DNA of 27,934 nucleotides from Thermoplasmatales archaeon ex4484_6 (GCA_002254385.1 NJDO01000003.1:1-27934), one strand, 5' to 3'; counted from the stretch's first letter, positions 1 to 8,233 are shown. A program made the numbers and translations. Notes: generated from the letters alone by a model not told the origin.

Positions 1-260
1 GTGTACTGATCCATACCATTCTCTTCCAGCGTCACCTTCCCCTTCACCTGCAGGGTTATGACCATGGGATCGGGCTCGGTGTCGATCGATATCTTGATGA
101 TATCCACGTTGTCCTTCGCGTCCTGGTCCATGCCCATTATCCCCGTGTCCCCCTCGGGATCGGTGTATTCGATCATACCCGCCACAGATGACAGCAGAAG
201 TACCGTCAGGGACAGTGCAATTATTGTCAGATTCATTCTTGACAAGATAGTTCTTTTCAT
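1..260 (-). CDS. Secreted protein of unknown function, 3' part beyond window
   Basis: The reading frame starts at the ATG at 260 and stays open to the window edge, so only about 86 N-terminal residues are visible. They begin with a basic segment (MKRTILSRMN) and a hydrophobic stretch ending near LLLSSVAG, a clear signal peptide or N-terminal anchor. An acidic stretch then follows (YTDPEGDTG, MDQDAKDNVD) and a beta-strand-like segment (PMVITLQVKGKVTLEENG). The product is therefore exported. I do not recognise the family. A GGGGGA ribosome binding site lies just before the start, and a TATA-like element lies at 297-305. The gene is divergent from the pilin-like operon that begins at 384. Confidence 0.75.
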   Translation of the reverse strand, partial: MKRTILSRMNLTIIALSLTVLLLSSVAGMIEYTDPEGDTGIMGMDQDAKDNVDIIKISIDTEPDPMVITLQVKGKVTLEENGMDQY

Positions 261-296
261 TCTTGTTCCCCCGCCTTTCAATGATGGGAAGAATCG

Positions 297-305
297 ATAT
301 AAAAA
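297..305 (-). promoter_or_regulatory. TATA-like box for the secreted protein at 1-260
   Basis: On the minus strand this reads TTTTTATAT. It lies about 37-45 bases before the ATG at 260, which leaves room for a short leader carrying the GGGGGA ribosome binding site. The assignment rests on sequence and position only. Confidence 0.4.
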
Positions 306-352
306 CGTTGTTGTTCGGTGAAAATGTCATTTTCCGAGGATACGGTGAGAAG

Positions 353-360
353 TTTTATAT
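353..360 (+). promoter_or_regulatory. TATA-like box for the pilin-like operon
   Basis: TTTTATAT lies about 24-31 bases before the ATG at 384. This is the spacing expected for an archaeal leaderless transcript. It argues for the start at 384 over the upstream in-frame ATG at 318, which would lie upstream of the transcript. Confidence 0.45.
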
Positions 361-383
361 TCTCCATTCGTTTTTTTTCTTCC

Positions 384-824
384 ATGAGGATTGAGGACGT
401 TGGCTCCTCTTCACCGGCAGCCGATATAATGGCCTTTTTCATTGCCGTCATCATAACCATGGGAGCCCTGGCACTGCTTTCCCCGGATGAGACGGAAGGG
501 GAGCCGTTTCCCTTCCTGACCGTGGTACGGGACCTGACGGATTGGACCTTCCTTGACGTGGATCGGGACGGACTTCTCGAGATGCCTTCACCCGGCTCGT
601 TCGGAAACGCAACCCCAATGGAAGGGAAGATCCCCGATATCCTTGTCCATATGAAAGGCGGAGGGAGCTCCATATGGTTCCTGGTGCGGTCGGGCATCCC
701 CTCGTCCGGCATGTTCTTATGGAGGAATATAAGCACAGTGCACTCCTTTCCCGTCATAATCGAGGACGCCGATGGACCATTTGCAGGCACCCTCTCTATA
801 TGCGGCATCGAGGTGATGGAATGA
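384..824 (+). CDS. Pilin-like / N-terminally anchored small surface protein
   Basis: This 146-residue protein has the N-terminus MRIEDVGSSSPAADIMAFFI followed by AVIITMGALALL. That is a short polar leader and one long hydrophobic helix, as in archaeal type IV pilin-like proteins and small pseudopilins. The remaining roughly 110 residues look beta-rich and include an acidic DVDRDGLLE segment that could bind calcium. I chose the ATG at 384 because a TATA-like box lies about 27 bases upstream and the longer form would put extra residues before the helix. The stop overlaps the next start (ATGA at 821-824), so it is translationally coupled to the following genes. No named family was recognised. 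The pilin-like role is inferred from the N-terminus and the neighbours. Confidence 0.7.
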   Translation: MRIEDVGSSSPAADIMAFFIAVIITMGALALLSPDETEGEPFPFLTVVRDLTDWTFLDVDRDGLLEMPSPGSFGNATPMEGKIPDILVHMKGGGSSIWFLVRSGIPSSGMFLWRNISTVHSFPVIIEDADGPFAGTLSICGIEVME

Positions 825-1315
825 GGTCCCCGTTCGGAGGTGCGGGCCATACAACACCCCTGACCATGATGATGGTCGTTGCCTCAGTATCACTCATTGC
901 GGCATTCAATTCCCATCTCCTTCATGATGAAAAGCCCTCGAACGGTCTGGCAGAACTCCGCTTCGAGCAGGTGAGGATGATGGGCAGATGCGCCCAGTAT
1001 CTGCTGATGTCCGGCTGCACCACGGAGAAAAATGAAAGCTTTGCGGATGGAGAGGGAGTCCTTGTGGCATGGGACGGACGAGAGATGATAATCCACGGTC
1101 CGTCTCATCATTCCGTTCATGTATTCGAGGATGTCCTCGGGATGACACCTGACGGTCTCTGGTCCGCCGCAGTGATCGGCGGAAGCTCCGATATAGCGGA
1201 TGAGATACCCGGCGAGGTGGTTTCCTGGCATTCCGTCCTCCCTACCGGTGAAAGGTTCTGCCTGTTTCTCCCGCTGGAGAGGTCTCCCTGCCCGTTCGGG
1301 GAGGTGGCAGTATGA
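821..1315 (+). CDS. Small membrane-anchored protein, second pilin-like subunit
   Basis: This 164-residue protein has one N-terminal hydrophobic segment (TMMMVVASVSLIAAF) after a short polar leader (MRSPFGGAGHTTPL). An extracellular-looking domain of about 130 residues with four cysteines follows (RCAQ, SGCTT, ERFCL, RSPCP). The start is set by a strong GAGGTGAT site at 810-817 and the ATGA overlap with the upstream stop. It is coupled in the same way to the 1501-residue gene downstream. The arrangement suggests the three products act in one surface structure or export system. I do not recognise the family. A minor pilin or an assembly factor are both possible. Confidence 0.7.
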   Translation: MRSPFGGAGHTTPLTMMMVVASVSLIAAFNSHLLHDEKPSNGLAELRFEQVRMMGRCAQYLLMSGCTTEKNESFADGEGVLVAWDGREMIIHGPSHHSVHVFEDVLGMTPDGLWSAAVIGGSSDIADEIPGEVVSWHSVLPTGERFCLFLPLERSPCPFGEVAV

Positions 1316-4300
1316 GGGCAGTGGCGAAGGACACGGGGGGAAAGGAGGCCTTTGCGTATCTGGCAATCACCCTTCTGGTGCTCTCTTCCGGTTACATCTC
1401 CTTCCTGGTGTCGATGCGGAGGAGCTCCATGGATGCGGATGAGGGGCTCAAGGAGATCCGCATTGTCTCATCGGACCTTGACAGGGTGGAGGACGATGTC
1501 AGGGCAGTGCTCGTGAACGAGCACGATACTCTGTTCATGGCGCTTCTCCGGGACCCTGACAGCATCGATCCGACGAGCCTTGACGGTGCCGTCCAGGGGG
1601 AGCTGTCATCGACGCTTGAGGGGAAGTTGAGATCCATCCTCTTGCGCCGGAACTCCTCTCTGAAGAGAACACGGTTCTTTCTGGAGAGCGTCAGGGTCGA
1701 TTCCAGACCCTTGAAGGCATACCACTCCCTGCCCTCACCCGATCAGGGAATGGGGGAGGGACATGTTTCCGGCCTCACCACCCATTCCCTGCAGCAAGTC
1801 TCAATGGGCGTGAACACCACGATGGAGGTGGTCATAAGGGGTGTCAGCGGCGGAGGGGGGCACGAGCAGTTAAGGACCGTATCCCTGGATGTGGAGAGGG
1901 ATACCTGGCTTGATGTGCTGAGATATGACCTGAGAAGGTTCGAGATGGCATTGAGAGGCCCCGAGCTGAGGGAGCTCTACCGCCATATGATCTCGACCCT
2001 GGCGGAGGCAAAGGCATACCTGGGATACGGTCGGACAACCATATCCTCATCTTCTGTACCTTCCCTTCTGTCCGAGGGAGAAATGACCGCATGTCTCGAC
2101 CTTGCCGTTCACCTTCTGGCAAGATGCTACTTGGGTGCCTTCGATCCGGAGGGCCTCTCCTCCGTGGAAGCCGTGTTCCGGGATGCCGCGGATTCCGTCG
2201 GGGCCTCTCCGTCGATACGGGACATGCTTGCCGCCCATGATGGGAGGGTGGATCCGGGAATGCTCGTTCTGCTGTCGGAGGGGCTCTTCTCCGAGGAATG
2301 CCCCCCGTCGATGGAACAGTTCCTCCGACCGGTGCTGCTCTCCATCGTGGAGAGGCTCGTCTTCGGCATCGTGGATTATCTGGGTCTGGATAACGCCCTC
2401 CTTGACATCACCGGCGGTTATTTCAGGCTGATGAACATGGCATCGTCGTTCGTGGACAGTCTGTACGAGAAGGTCCTGGGACGAAAGGTGATAGGGGCCA
2501 AGGAAAAAGGCATCCGGGACCTGACAAGGGGCCTGTTCGAGGATGCCTGCATACCCGGCGGGACTGTCATTGTCGAAAGGACCGTCCCGGATGCCGAATG
2601 GATGGGTGCTCCCGTTGATTCATATCCTCCGGTGGGGCCCTGGGAAAGGAGCTCCGTGCTGGAGCTGGACCTCATGAACGGATCCGTCGTGGAAAGATAC
2701 AGGATAACCGTCGAGTCACGGTTCGACGCATTCGAGCCGGCCTTCGTATCCAGGGACCTCCTCTCGAATGATCGTTTCCTCGAAACTGCATCCGGGAAGC
2801 TGGGAACGGACAACGGATGCATGGGGGCCGAGGCGGAACTGAGGCAGCAGCTCGAACAGGTGATCCGGGATTCCATCAACCGGTTGATCATCGAATTATC
2901 CGAAGCGGGGGAGGAGGCCTGGGACGAGATGTTCCGCGGGTGGACGACGGATGACCTTCCACCATTGAACGGTACAATGGACCCGGGTTCGTTCATGATG
3001 GGGCTCAGTATGTCCTCCATACCGGATGTCGTTCAAAGGCTTGCAGGTATCGTGGCCGGGAACATCGATTCATACGGCGTGGACCTCCTGAAGGACTCGG
3101 TGATGACCGCCCTGGGAAACTCCATCTCCGATGCGATATACGACGATTATGATAACATCACCAGGAAAGAAGAGGTCATCGATTCGAACCTGGAGTCATA
3201 TCTTTCCGGCCTGCCTGCGGGAATGAGTATCGAAGTTGCATCGATCGAGGACATGGGTCCGGGGGAAGACATGTCCGGTGTGTTGAGGGGGGATGACGGG
3301 CAGCCGCTGACCCTGGAAGGCCTCCTTTCGGACGGGGAGCTGCTGACGGAGCTTTCCATTACCGACGGAGAGACCGGTGAAATCGACCCCCTCATCCGGG
3401 AAAGGGTGAGAGGATTCCTTTCCGAATCCTATGACGCTGTCAGGGAGAGGGAGTTCGGACCGGGTATGGCCGGATACGAGATGGGGATCATAAGGGCAGC
3501 TCTCGTGGGGGCTTCCACAAGATCCGCCGGAACGGCGGCATCTCTCATCAGCATAAGGGATCTCGAGGGCATCCGGGGTACCGTTTCCGATCTCCTGAAA
3601 GGGGTCGTCGGCGGAATAAGGAACGATGTTGAGCTGTCGGGAAACCTCTCCGCATCCCGATGGATGCTCCCGCCCATGGGAAATGAAACGGGTATTCCGG
3701 TCTTTCCCGGGGACGGAAGGGAGGTTCGCATCCCCGTCAGGGTTGATATCGACACTGCGCCGGGCGGCAGTGTGGAACTGGAACCGACGGGGGGATTCCA
3801 TGAACCGGACCCACGCAGCGAGAGGGCCCCTTACCGGACCGATCTCGATATCAGGGTCGGGAGAACATACAACATATCCTGCTCGGCAGGAAACGGTTCC
3901 GATCTCCATTCCCTCGTGGAGCTCGATCTGGACATCGATTTCTCGACCTACACCGCATGGCCGGTGATGGGGGCGGATTACGAGGAGGGCGACACGCTCT
4001 GGGACCTTGTAAAGGACAGCGTGAAGGATGCGGCCGTTCGGCTTGCCGGAAAACTGCTCAATTCCTCGTCCGATCTCTTCGGTGATGCACTTCCCTCATT
4101 GAAGGAGGTCCCGCCCCTGATAACGGACCTGCTGAACAGCGGGGAGCTCGATACCGCGGAGATCAGCAGGGTCGCCACAAATGTGACAATGGATATCTCG
4201 TCGACCCTGAGAGATAATGTGAAGGCCCTTGTCAGGGAGCTGATGGAACAGGCGCTGTCGATGGCCCTGAGGGAGCTGCTTTCGATAATTGGATCGGATG

Positions 4301-5817
4301 AGTTCTCCGTGGACCTCCGCTTCGGCTCGCTGGACGTGACCCTCTCCACAGGGATGGAGGCCCTTGCAGGCGGGCCGGGGGTGCTCCTGGGCGTGGAGCT
4401 GGCCGTGGGATCCATTGGTCTTGAGGGAGGTATGAATGTCGTGAGGACGGAGGAATCCACAATATCCCTCAACGGAAGCTTCAAAATCGCGTCGGGCCCT
4501 CTGGACATGAGAATCCTGCTGGACCCGTTCATGGACGAGATGCCGCACATGGTGTCGATCGAGGGAAGCTACATGAAAAAAGAGGGGGGTCGGATAGGTT
4601 TCTCCCTCTCGGTTCCCTCCCTGGAGGAATACAGGGTATCGGAGGTGTCGCTGTCATCCTGTCTGGGTGTGGAGCCGGTGATACCCATCCCGCCGCTTGG
4701 CATTCAGGCGGTCCTTGACGGCGGGTTCAGGCTCGTATACCGGATGCCCGGAGAGCTCCCCCCTCACCTCAACGAACTTCACTTCGGGAACGGTTCCCTG
4801 TCATGGGTGGAGATATATGATCCGAGGCTTCATCCCCTTTCCGGCTCCAGGCTGGAGGCAAGGGGCCCCGACGGATCCCTTCTTGCCTCATGGGATATAA
4901 GGGGGCAGCCTGCCTGCCACATGCAGGTCCCGACGGATCCCTCCGGCCTGAGAGGAGGCAGGGGATATCTGCCGGAGGGGATCTCGGTCCATTTTCTGCT
5001 CATATCACCCTCCGGCCTGCTGATGGACGATGTGATCGTGGAAGGGATCCATGACGGCTCGATCGGCAGGGACAGGGATGGTTTCGGCATATGGTCGTGG
5101 TGCGACCCGACCCCCTCGTCACCCAACGGTCCCCCGCCGCCGATGTCCATGAAAAGCCTGATCCTGTCCCTCGCCCTCTCCTCCGTAAGGGATGCGTGGG
5201 ATGAGGCATTCTCCCTCTACGGTCTCTCCTTCGATACCCTTGTACATTTCCTGGAGCGCTCCATCGAGCTCTTCATCGAGCGCTTCATCTCCATGGTGAG
5301 GGAGCTGATAATCGATGTCAGGCTGTTCTTCAGCCTGGAGGTGGAGGACGCTTCCGGGAGTGCCGGGGGAGGTCTGGAGATCTCGCTCAGGGCCGATGGG
5401 GAAGCGGTGGCCAGGTTTCTGGAATGGTTGAGTTCCAACATAGGGGTCCTGGTGCAGAACCTCAGGGATCCTAAGAACTCCGCCGATATGTCAGGATTCC
5501 CGCTGGATATTCTCGAGGACTGCTGGATCACACTCATGATCTACTCCGAGGTGGAGACACCCGTTTCCGTGGAGAAATTCGCCCCGGAGGGAACCGATAT
5601 TCCCGACTCCCTTACGCTCGGCTGCACCGGATCGGTGAACCTTGCCCTGCCAGCATCACTCCTGGGGATGGATGCCGGGAATTGGAAGGTGGAATTCGGC
5701 GTGAAGGTCAGGGAGGCTCCCGATGCGATCGTTGGCATCTTCTATGATGTCTCATCCTTCTCCGCCACGTCGGATCTATGGCTGATCAGGGGTGCGGTGT
5801 GGGAGGATGACGGTTAG
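1312..5817 (+). CDS. Giant N-terminally anchored surface protein (1501 aa)
   Basis: The protein has one hydrophobic segment near residues 13-33 (AFAYLAITLLVLSSGYISFL) just after a GG-K junction that resembles a class III signal peptide, and no C-terminal membrane segment. About 1465 residues would therefore lie outside the membrane. The sequence alternates amphipathic helices with beta-rich blocks. Helices near residues 895-990 are followed by strands around 1000 (VDLRFGSLDVTL). A similar helix-then-strand layout recurs near 1285-1360 (FISMVRELIIDVRLFFSLEV) after a proline-rich linker at about 1264-1281, so an ancient internal duplication is possible. The start has an excellent ribosome binding site (GGGGAGGTGG, 1298-1306) and an ATGA overlap with the upstream gene. 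The family was not recognised. Large anchored proteins beside archaeal pilus-like secretion genes are a plausible parallel, but this is inference. Confidence 0.75.
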   Translation: MRAVAKDTGGKEAFAYLAITLLVLSSGYISFLVSMRRSSMDADEGLKEIRIVSSDLDRVEDDVRAVLVNEHDTLFMALLRDPDSIDPTSLDGAVQGELSSTLEGKLRSILLRRNSSLKRTRFFLESVRVDSRPLKAYHSLPSPDQGMGEGHVSGLTTHSLQQVSMGVNTTMEVVIRGVSGGGGHEQLRTVSLDVERDTWLDVLRYDLRRFEMALRGPELRELYRHMISTLAEAKAYLGYGRTTISSSSVPSLLSEGEMTACLDLAVHLLARCYLGAFDPEGLSSVEAVFRDAADSVGASPSIRDMLAAHDGRVDPGMLVLLSEGLFSEECPPSMEQFLRPVLLSIVERLVFGIVDYLGLDNALLDITGGYFRLMNMASSFVDSLYEKVLGRKVIGAKEKGIRDLTRGLFEDACIPGGTVIVERTVPDAEWMGAPVDSYPPVGPWERSSVLELDLMNGSVVERYRITVESRFDAFEPAFVSRDLLSNDRFLETASGKLGTDNGCMGAEAELRQQLEQVIRDSINRLIIELSEAGEEAWDEMFRGWTTDDLPPLNGTMDPGSFMMGLSMSSIPDVVQRLAGIVAGNIDSYGVDLLKDSVMTALGNSISDAIYDDYDNITRKEEVIDSNLESYLSGLPAGMSIEVASIEDMGPGEDMSGVLRGDDGQPLTLEGLLSDGELLTELSITDGETGEIDPLIRERVRGFLSESYDAVREREFGPGMAGYEMGIIRAALVGASTRSAGTAASLISIRDLEGIRGTVSDLLKGVVGGIRNDVELSGNLSASRWMLPPMGNETGIPVFPGDGREVRIPVRVDIDTAPGGSVELEPTGGFHEPDPRSERAPYRTDLDIRVGRTYNISCSAGNGSDLHSLVELDLDIDFSTYTAWPVMGADYEEGDTLWDLVKDSVKDAAVRLAGKLLNSSSDLFGDALPSLKEVPPLITDLLNSGELDTAEISRVATNVTMDISSTLRDNVKALVRELMEQALSMALRELLSIIGSDEFSVDLRFGSLDVTLSTGMEALAGGPGVLLGVELAVGSIGLEGGMNVVRTEESTISLNGSFKIASGPLDMRILLDPFMDEMPHMVSIEGSYMKKEGGRIGFSLSVPSLEEYRVSEVSLSSCLGVEPVIPIPPLGIQAVLDGGFRLVYRMPGELPPHLNELHFGNGSLSWVEIYDPRLHPLSGSRLEARGPDGSLLASWDIRGQPACHMQVPTDPSGLRGGRGYLPEGISVHFLLISPSGLLMDDVIVEGIHDGSIGRDRDGFGIWSWCDPTPSSPNGPPPPMSMKSLILSLALSSVRDAWDEAFSLYGLSFDTLVHFLERSIELFIERFISMVRELIIDVRLFFSLEVEDASGSAGGGLEISLRADGEAVARFLEWLSSNIGVLVQNLRDPKNSADMSGFPLDILEDCWITLMIYSEVETPVSVEKFAPEGTDIPDSLTLGCTGSVNLALPASLLGMDAGNWKVEFGVKVREAPDAIVGIFYDVSSFSATSDLWLIRGAVWEDDG

Positions 5818-6650
5818 TCCGCTTTCATGTTCACCTTCCACACCGGAAGGAACAGACCGGAGTCGGTTCTCTCCAGGCAGCTTTCCACATCCATCCCCGT
5901 GACCTTGCCCTTTCTCTCCTCCCCTCCCACGATGACTGCCGGAGTCCCGCTCTTGAACGGAACCGGGCATGTTCCATCCTCGATTGGATATTCCTCACAT
6001 TCCCAGAGGAACAGACCTCCTCCTGCGTATATCATCATGTCATCGACCGCGAACCGCACGCGGCTTTCGGAAGCCGCATCCACAATGCTGACTTCCGATA
6101 GTTCGATCAGCCATGATACCGGACCTTCCGGGCCGGGATCGTTCCGGATCAGCGGATACAGGAAAACGGATACGTTCCTGCCGGTCCGTATCGTGGAAAC
6201 GGTCAGGCATGCAGGAGCCTTGAGGGTGAATCCGGCTGCTGCGAAGGATGCCGCCCTGATATCATCATCCCCCATATCGGCTTCCCCGCACGGGGGGAAC
6301 ATGGGAAGGATATCGTCGGATTGGATCACCGTTTCCCTCTCACCCTCCATTTCAAGGAATACGGAACCGGGAAGGACCCTTATCCGGATCTCATTGTTCC
6401 CGATGCTTGCTGGAATGATGAGGTCCGATCCTGTGCCGCTCCCGGGTTCACCAAGAGATATATGTGTTGTGGAACCGGGGCCGCACCGTGATAAGCTCTC
6501 AAGGGCCTTTCCGAGAGAATCCGCCGTTTCCCTGAAGCCGTTCAGGGCCGCGTCCTCGGTGTGCTGCGCAAGATGGGAGGCCGCGATGCTCACCAGAATG
6601 AGCACCGCCATTATCATGCCTCCTCTGAGCATGATATCGTTGGATGTCAT
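5814..6650 (-). CDS. Membrane-anchored, pilin-like surface protein
   Basis: From the ATG at 6650 this is a 278-residue protein. Its leader MTSNDIMLRGG is followed by a hydrophobic helix (MIMAVLILVSIAASHLAQ), again like a pilin or pseudopilin N-terminus. A beta-rich ectodomain follows, with cysteines near SRCGPG, PPCGEAD, APACLTV, WECEEY, TCPVPF and ESCLER. A TTG at 6671 would add seven residues, but a TATA-like tract at 6681-6692 places the transcript start close to 6650, so I prefer the ATG. The gene converges on the 1501-residue gene, and their 3' ends overlap by four bases (5814-5817). It probably belongs to the same surface system, although it is transcribed separately. Confidence 0.65.
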   Translation of the reverse strand: MTSNDIMLRGGMIMAVLILVSIAASHLAQHTEDAALNGFRETADSLGKALESLSRCGPGSTTHISLGEPGSGTGSDLIIPASIGNNEIRIRVLPGSVFLEMEGERETVIQSDDILPMFPPCGEADMGDDDIRAASFAAAGFTLKAPACLTVSTIRTGRNVSVFLYPLIRNDPGPEGPVSWLIELSEVSIVDAASESRVRFAVDDMMIYAGGGLFLWECEEYPIEDGTCPVPFKSGTPAVIVGGEERKGKVTGMDVESCLERTDSGLFLPVWKVNMKAD

Positions 6651-6680
6651 CGCACTCGGTATGGCATGCAATCCGGTAAC

Positions 6681-6692
6681 ATATCATTTTTT
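6681..6692 (-). promoter_or_regulatory. TATA-like tract for the gene at 5814-6650
   Basis: On the minus strand this AT-rich tract reads AAAAAATGATAT. It lies about 31-42 bases before the ATG at 6650. It is the only AT-rich element between the inverted repeat at 6691-6709 and that gene. The support is positional only. Confidence 0.3.
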
Positions 6693-6709
6693 CGCCGATA
6701 TCCGGCGAA
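6691..6709. promoter_or_regulatory. Inverted repeat between divergent promoters, candidate operator
   Basis: TTCGCCG (6691-6697) and CGGCGAA (6703-6709) form a perfect 7-base inverted repeat around the spacer ATATC. It sits between a TATA-like box facing right (6711-6720) and an AT-rich tract facing left (6681-6692). A protein bound here could affect both genes. Binding is inferred. Confidence 0.4.
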
Positions 6710-6710
6710 T

Positions 6711-6720
6711 CAATAAATAA
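6711..6720 (+). promoter_or_regulatory. TATA-like box for the KaiC-like gene
   Basis: CAATAAATAA lies 22-31 bases before the ATG at 6742, consistent with a leaderless transcript. No ribosome binding site is visible before that ATG, which fits. Confidence 0.45.
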
Positions 6721-6741
6721 CGAATCGTCCATCATTCGCCC

Positions 6742-7437
6742 ATGAAAGGCAGATACGGGAAGGAGGATGTCGTATCGAGCGGGATACTGCAGCTCGATGA
6801 GGCACTTCACAATGGCGGGTTCAGGGAAGGCTCCATAATACTCTACGTGGGAGACCCCGGATCAAGGAAGGACCTCTTCGGACTTCACTTCCTGCTCGAC
6901 GGCCTGGAAAGAGGGGAGGAGGTCGCCTTCTACGATGTGGAAGCTTCCTCGGACGAGATAATGGATCTTGTCGAATCCTCCCTGGAACCGAAGCTGATCC
7001 CCAACCTCCATTTCGTGGATGCCTGTCCGGAATATACCAGATTCTTCATTCAGGCCGTTCCCGCAAAGATAATCGAGCACATGAGGTCCCTGGACGAGGC
7101 AAGGACAAGCAGGGTGCTCATCAATCCACTGACATTCTTCATCGAGAAGTTCGGAGTGAAGGATACGGGTGATTTCATAATCATGGTGAGGGACATCGCC
7201 ATGAAGAAGGGGTTTGTGGTCGTATTCCTCATGGCGGACATACTCCCGGAGAGGGAGATGCAGTCGATAATTGACAAGTTCGACGGTCTGATGGAGCTCA
7301 GGACCGTGAGGATAATCGAGGGCATCTATCATACCGTGGAGGTGAAGAAGTTCTCGGTCCAGCAGAAGAACGTCCAGTTGAGCTACCAGATAGACGGTCC
7401 GAGGATTAGGATCACATCCACCGGGAAGATCATCTAG
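6742..7437 (+). CDS. KaiC/RecA-fold protein with degenerate nucleotide-binding motifs
   Basis: This 231-residue single-domain protein matches the start of the KaiC/Rad55/ArlH group. SSGILQLDEALHNGGFREGS corresponds to the usual segment before the P-loop. The Walker A position reads GDPGSRKD (residues 37-44), where active members have GxPGxGKT or GKS. The second glycine is arginine and the final Thr/Ser is aspartate. The Walker B position reads RVLINPLTFF, with asparagine 128 where the magnesium-binding aspartate is expected. ATP hydrolysis is therefore doubtful, and the protein may be a regulatory or structural relative. In archaella the KaiC-like ArlH partners the motor, so a role with the neighbouring pilin-like proteins is conceivable but unproven. 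It is divergent from the gene at 5814-6650. Confidence 0.8.
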   Translation: MKGRYGKEDVVSSGILQLDEALHNGGFREGSIILYVGDPGSRKDLFGLHFLLDGLERGEEVAFYDVEASSDEIMDLVESSLEPKLIPNLHFVDACPEYTRFFIQAVPAKIIEHMRSLDEARTSRVLINPLTFFIEKFGVKDTGDFIIMVRDIAMKKGFVVVFLMADILPEREMQSIIDKFDGLMELRTVRIIEGIYHTVEVKKFSVQQKNVQLSYQIDGPRIRITSTGKII

Positions 7438-7477
7438 ATTCGACCGTATTTCCAGCGGTCCCGCTTCCGGGTCGAAT
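7438..7477. terminator. Inverted repeat in a convergent gap, possible bidirectional terminator
   Basis: ATTCGACC (7438-7445) and GGTCGAAT (7470-7477) are perfect inverted copies separated by 24 bases. They almost fill the gap between the KaiC-like gene and the nucleotidyltransferase gene, which converge here. There is no T-run, so a terminator role is only a guess. Confidence 0.3.
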
Positions 7478-7479
7478 TC

Positions 7480-8232
7480 TCATATCTTTCGGAGGCTTTT
7501 GAAATACTCATCCGCCTCATGGTAGATCTCAAGTGACCCTATGTCGAACCATCTCCCCGGGAACCTCCATGCGATCACCGGCCTCCTCTCCACGAGGTAG
7601 GTGATGAAATGTCCCAGCGCATCACCAGGCCTTCCCTCGTTCAGATATTCCGGAACGAGCTTCACCGTATCGGCCTTGAAGATGTAGAAGGCGGTAGCTG
7701 CAAGGGTCGAAGGGGGATCGTCGGGTTTCTCAAGGAATCTTTCTATCACGCCGTTCTCGTTCACATCGACTATGCCGTAGAGCCTTGCCCTTTCCTCCTC
7801 CCCGACATCGTAGACGGCCACAAGGTCCTTCCCCTCCAGATCGAAAACTTTCACGGCCTCACCCGGGTGAAATTCGAACATGTTGTCCGCACCGATCAGT
7901 ATGGTATCCCTTGACAGACCCCTGCTCTCTATCAGATATCCCAGACCCCCGATGGAGCCCAGCTTCCTCTCCTCGGATGGAGAGGGCTCTATGACCAGCT
8001 CGATCCTTTCGTCATCGTATCCGTTCAGAAAGCCGGCGAACCGTTCACCGAATGCCTCGTTTGTGGAAATGTATATTCTTCTTACCTGATCCATCTCCAG
8101 GAGGGGGTCGAGCGTGAAGGACAGCATCTCCCTTCCGGCAACGGGAAGGAGATGCTTGGGCCTGTCCCTTGTCAACGGCCACATTCTCCTTGCGAACCCT
8201 CCTGCCAGAAGCACCGCATCCATGCTGCCCAT
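7480..8232 (-). CDS. Sugar-phosphate nucleotidyltransferase
   Basis: This 250-residue protein belongs to the GT-A-fold nucleotidyltransferase family that makes NDP-sugars from sugar 1-phosphates (RmlA/GalU/ManC type). The N-terminal signature is visible as LLAGGFARRMWPLTRDRPKH, followed by LLPVAG, with the lysine of the PK pair conserved. The usual GTR triplet reads ARR. Other family motifs are GADN (nucleotide/metal region), FLEKPDD in mid-protein and WFDIGS near the C-terminus. There is no left-handed beta-helix, so it is the short form. The sugar and nucleotide cannot be read from sequence. It is the last gene of a three-gene operon, starting right after the phosphatase stop behind an AGGAGG site. 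An NDP-sugar here may feed glycosylation of the surface protein encoded upstream. Confidence 0.88.
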   Translation of the reverse strand: MGSMDAVLLAGGFARRMWPLTRDRPKHLLPVAGREMLSFTLDPLLEMDQVRRIYISTNEAFGERFAGFLNGYDDERIELVIEPSPSEERKLGSIGGLGYLIESRGLSRDTILIGADNMFEFHPGEAVKVFDLEGKDLVAVYDVGEEERARLYGIVDVNENGVIERFLEKPDDPPSTLAATAFYIFKADTVKLVPEYLNEGRPGDALGHFITYLVERRPVIAWRFPGRWFDIGSLEIYHEADEYFKSLRKI

Positions 8233-8233
8233 T

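Noticed and set aside
318..383. 22-codon extension of the first pilin-like gene
   Set aside because: The ATG at 318 is upstream of the TATA-like box at 353-360 and would not be on the transcript.
5827..6720. Long open frame on the plus strand opposite the gene at 5814-6650
   Set aside because: Its product is rich in Ser/Pro/Arg with no domain. It is antisense to a protein with a clear anchor helix, and such shadows are common in this GC-rich sequence.
7438..7480. Possible tRNA fragment because of the GGTCGAAT segment
   Set aside because: There is no matching T-loop, anticodon arm or acceptor stem; the segment is simply one arm of an inverted repeat.
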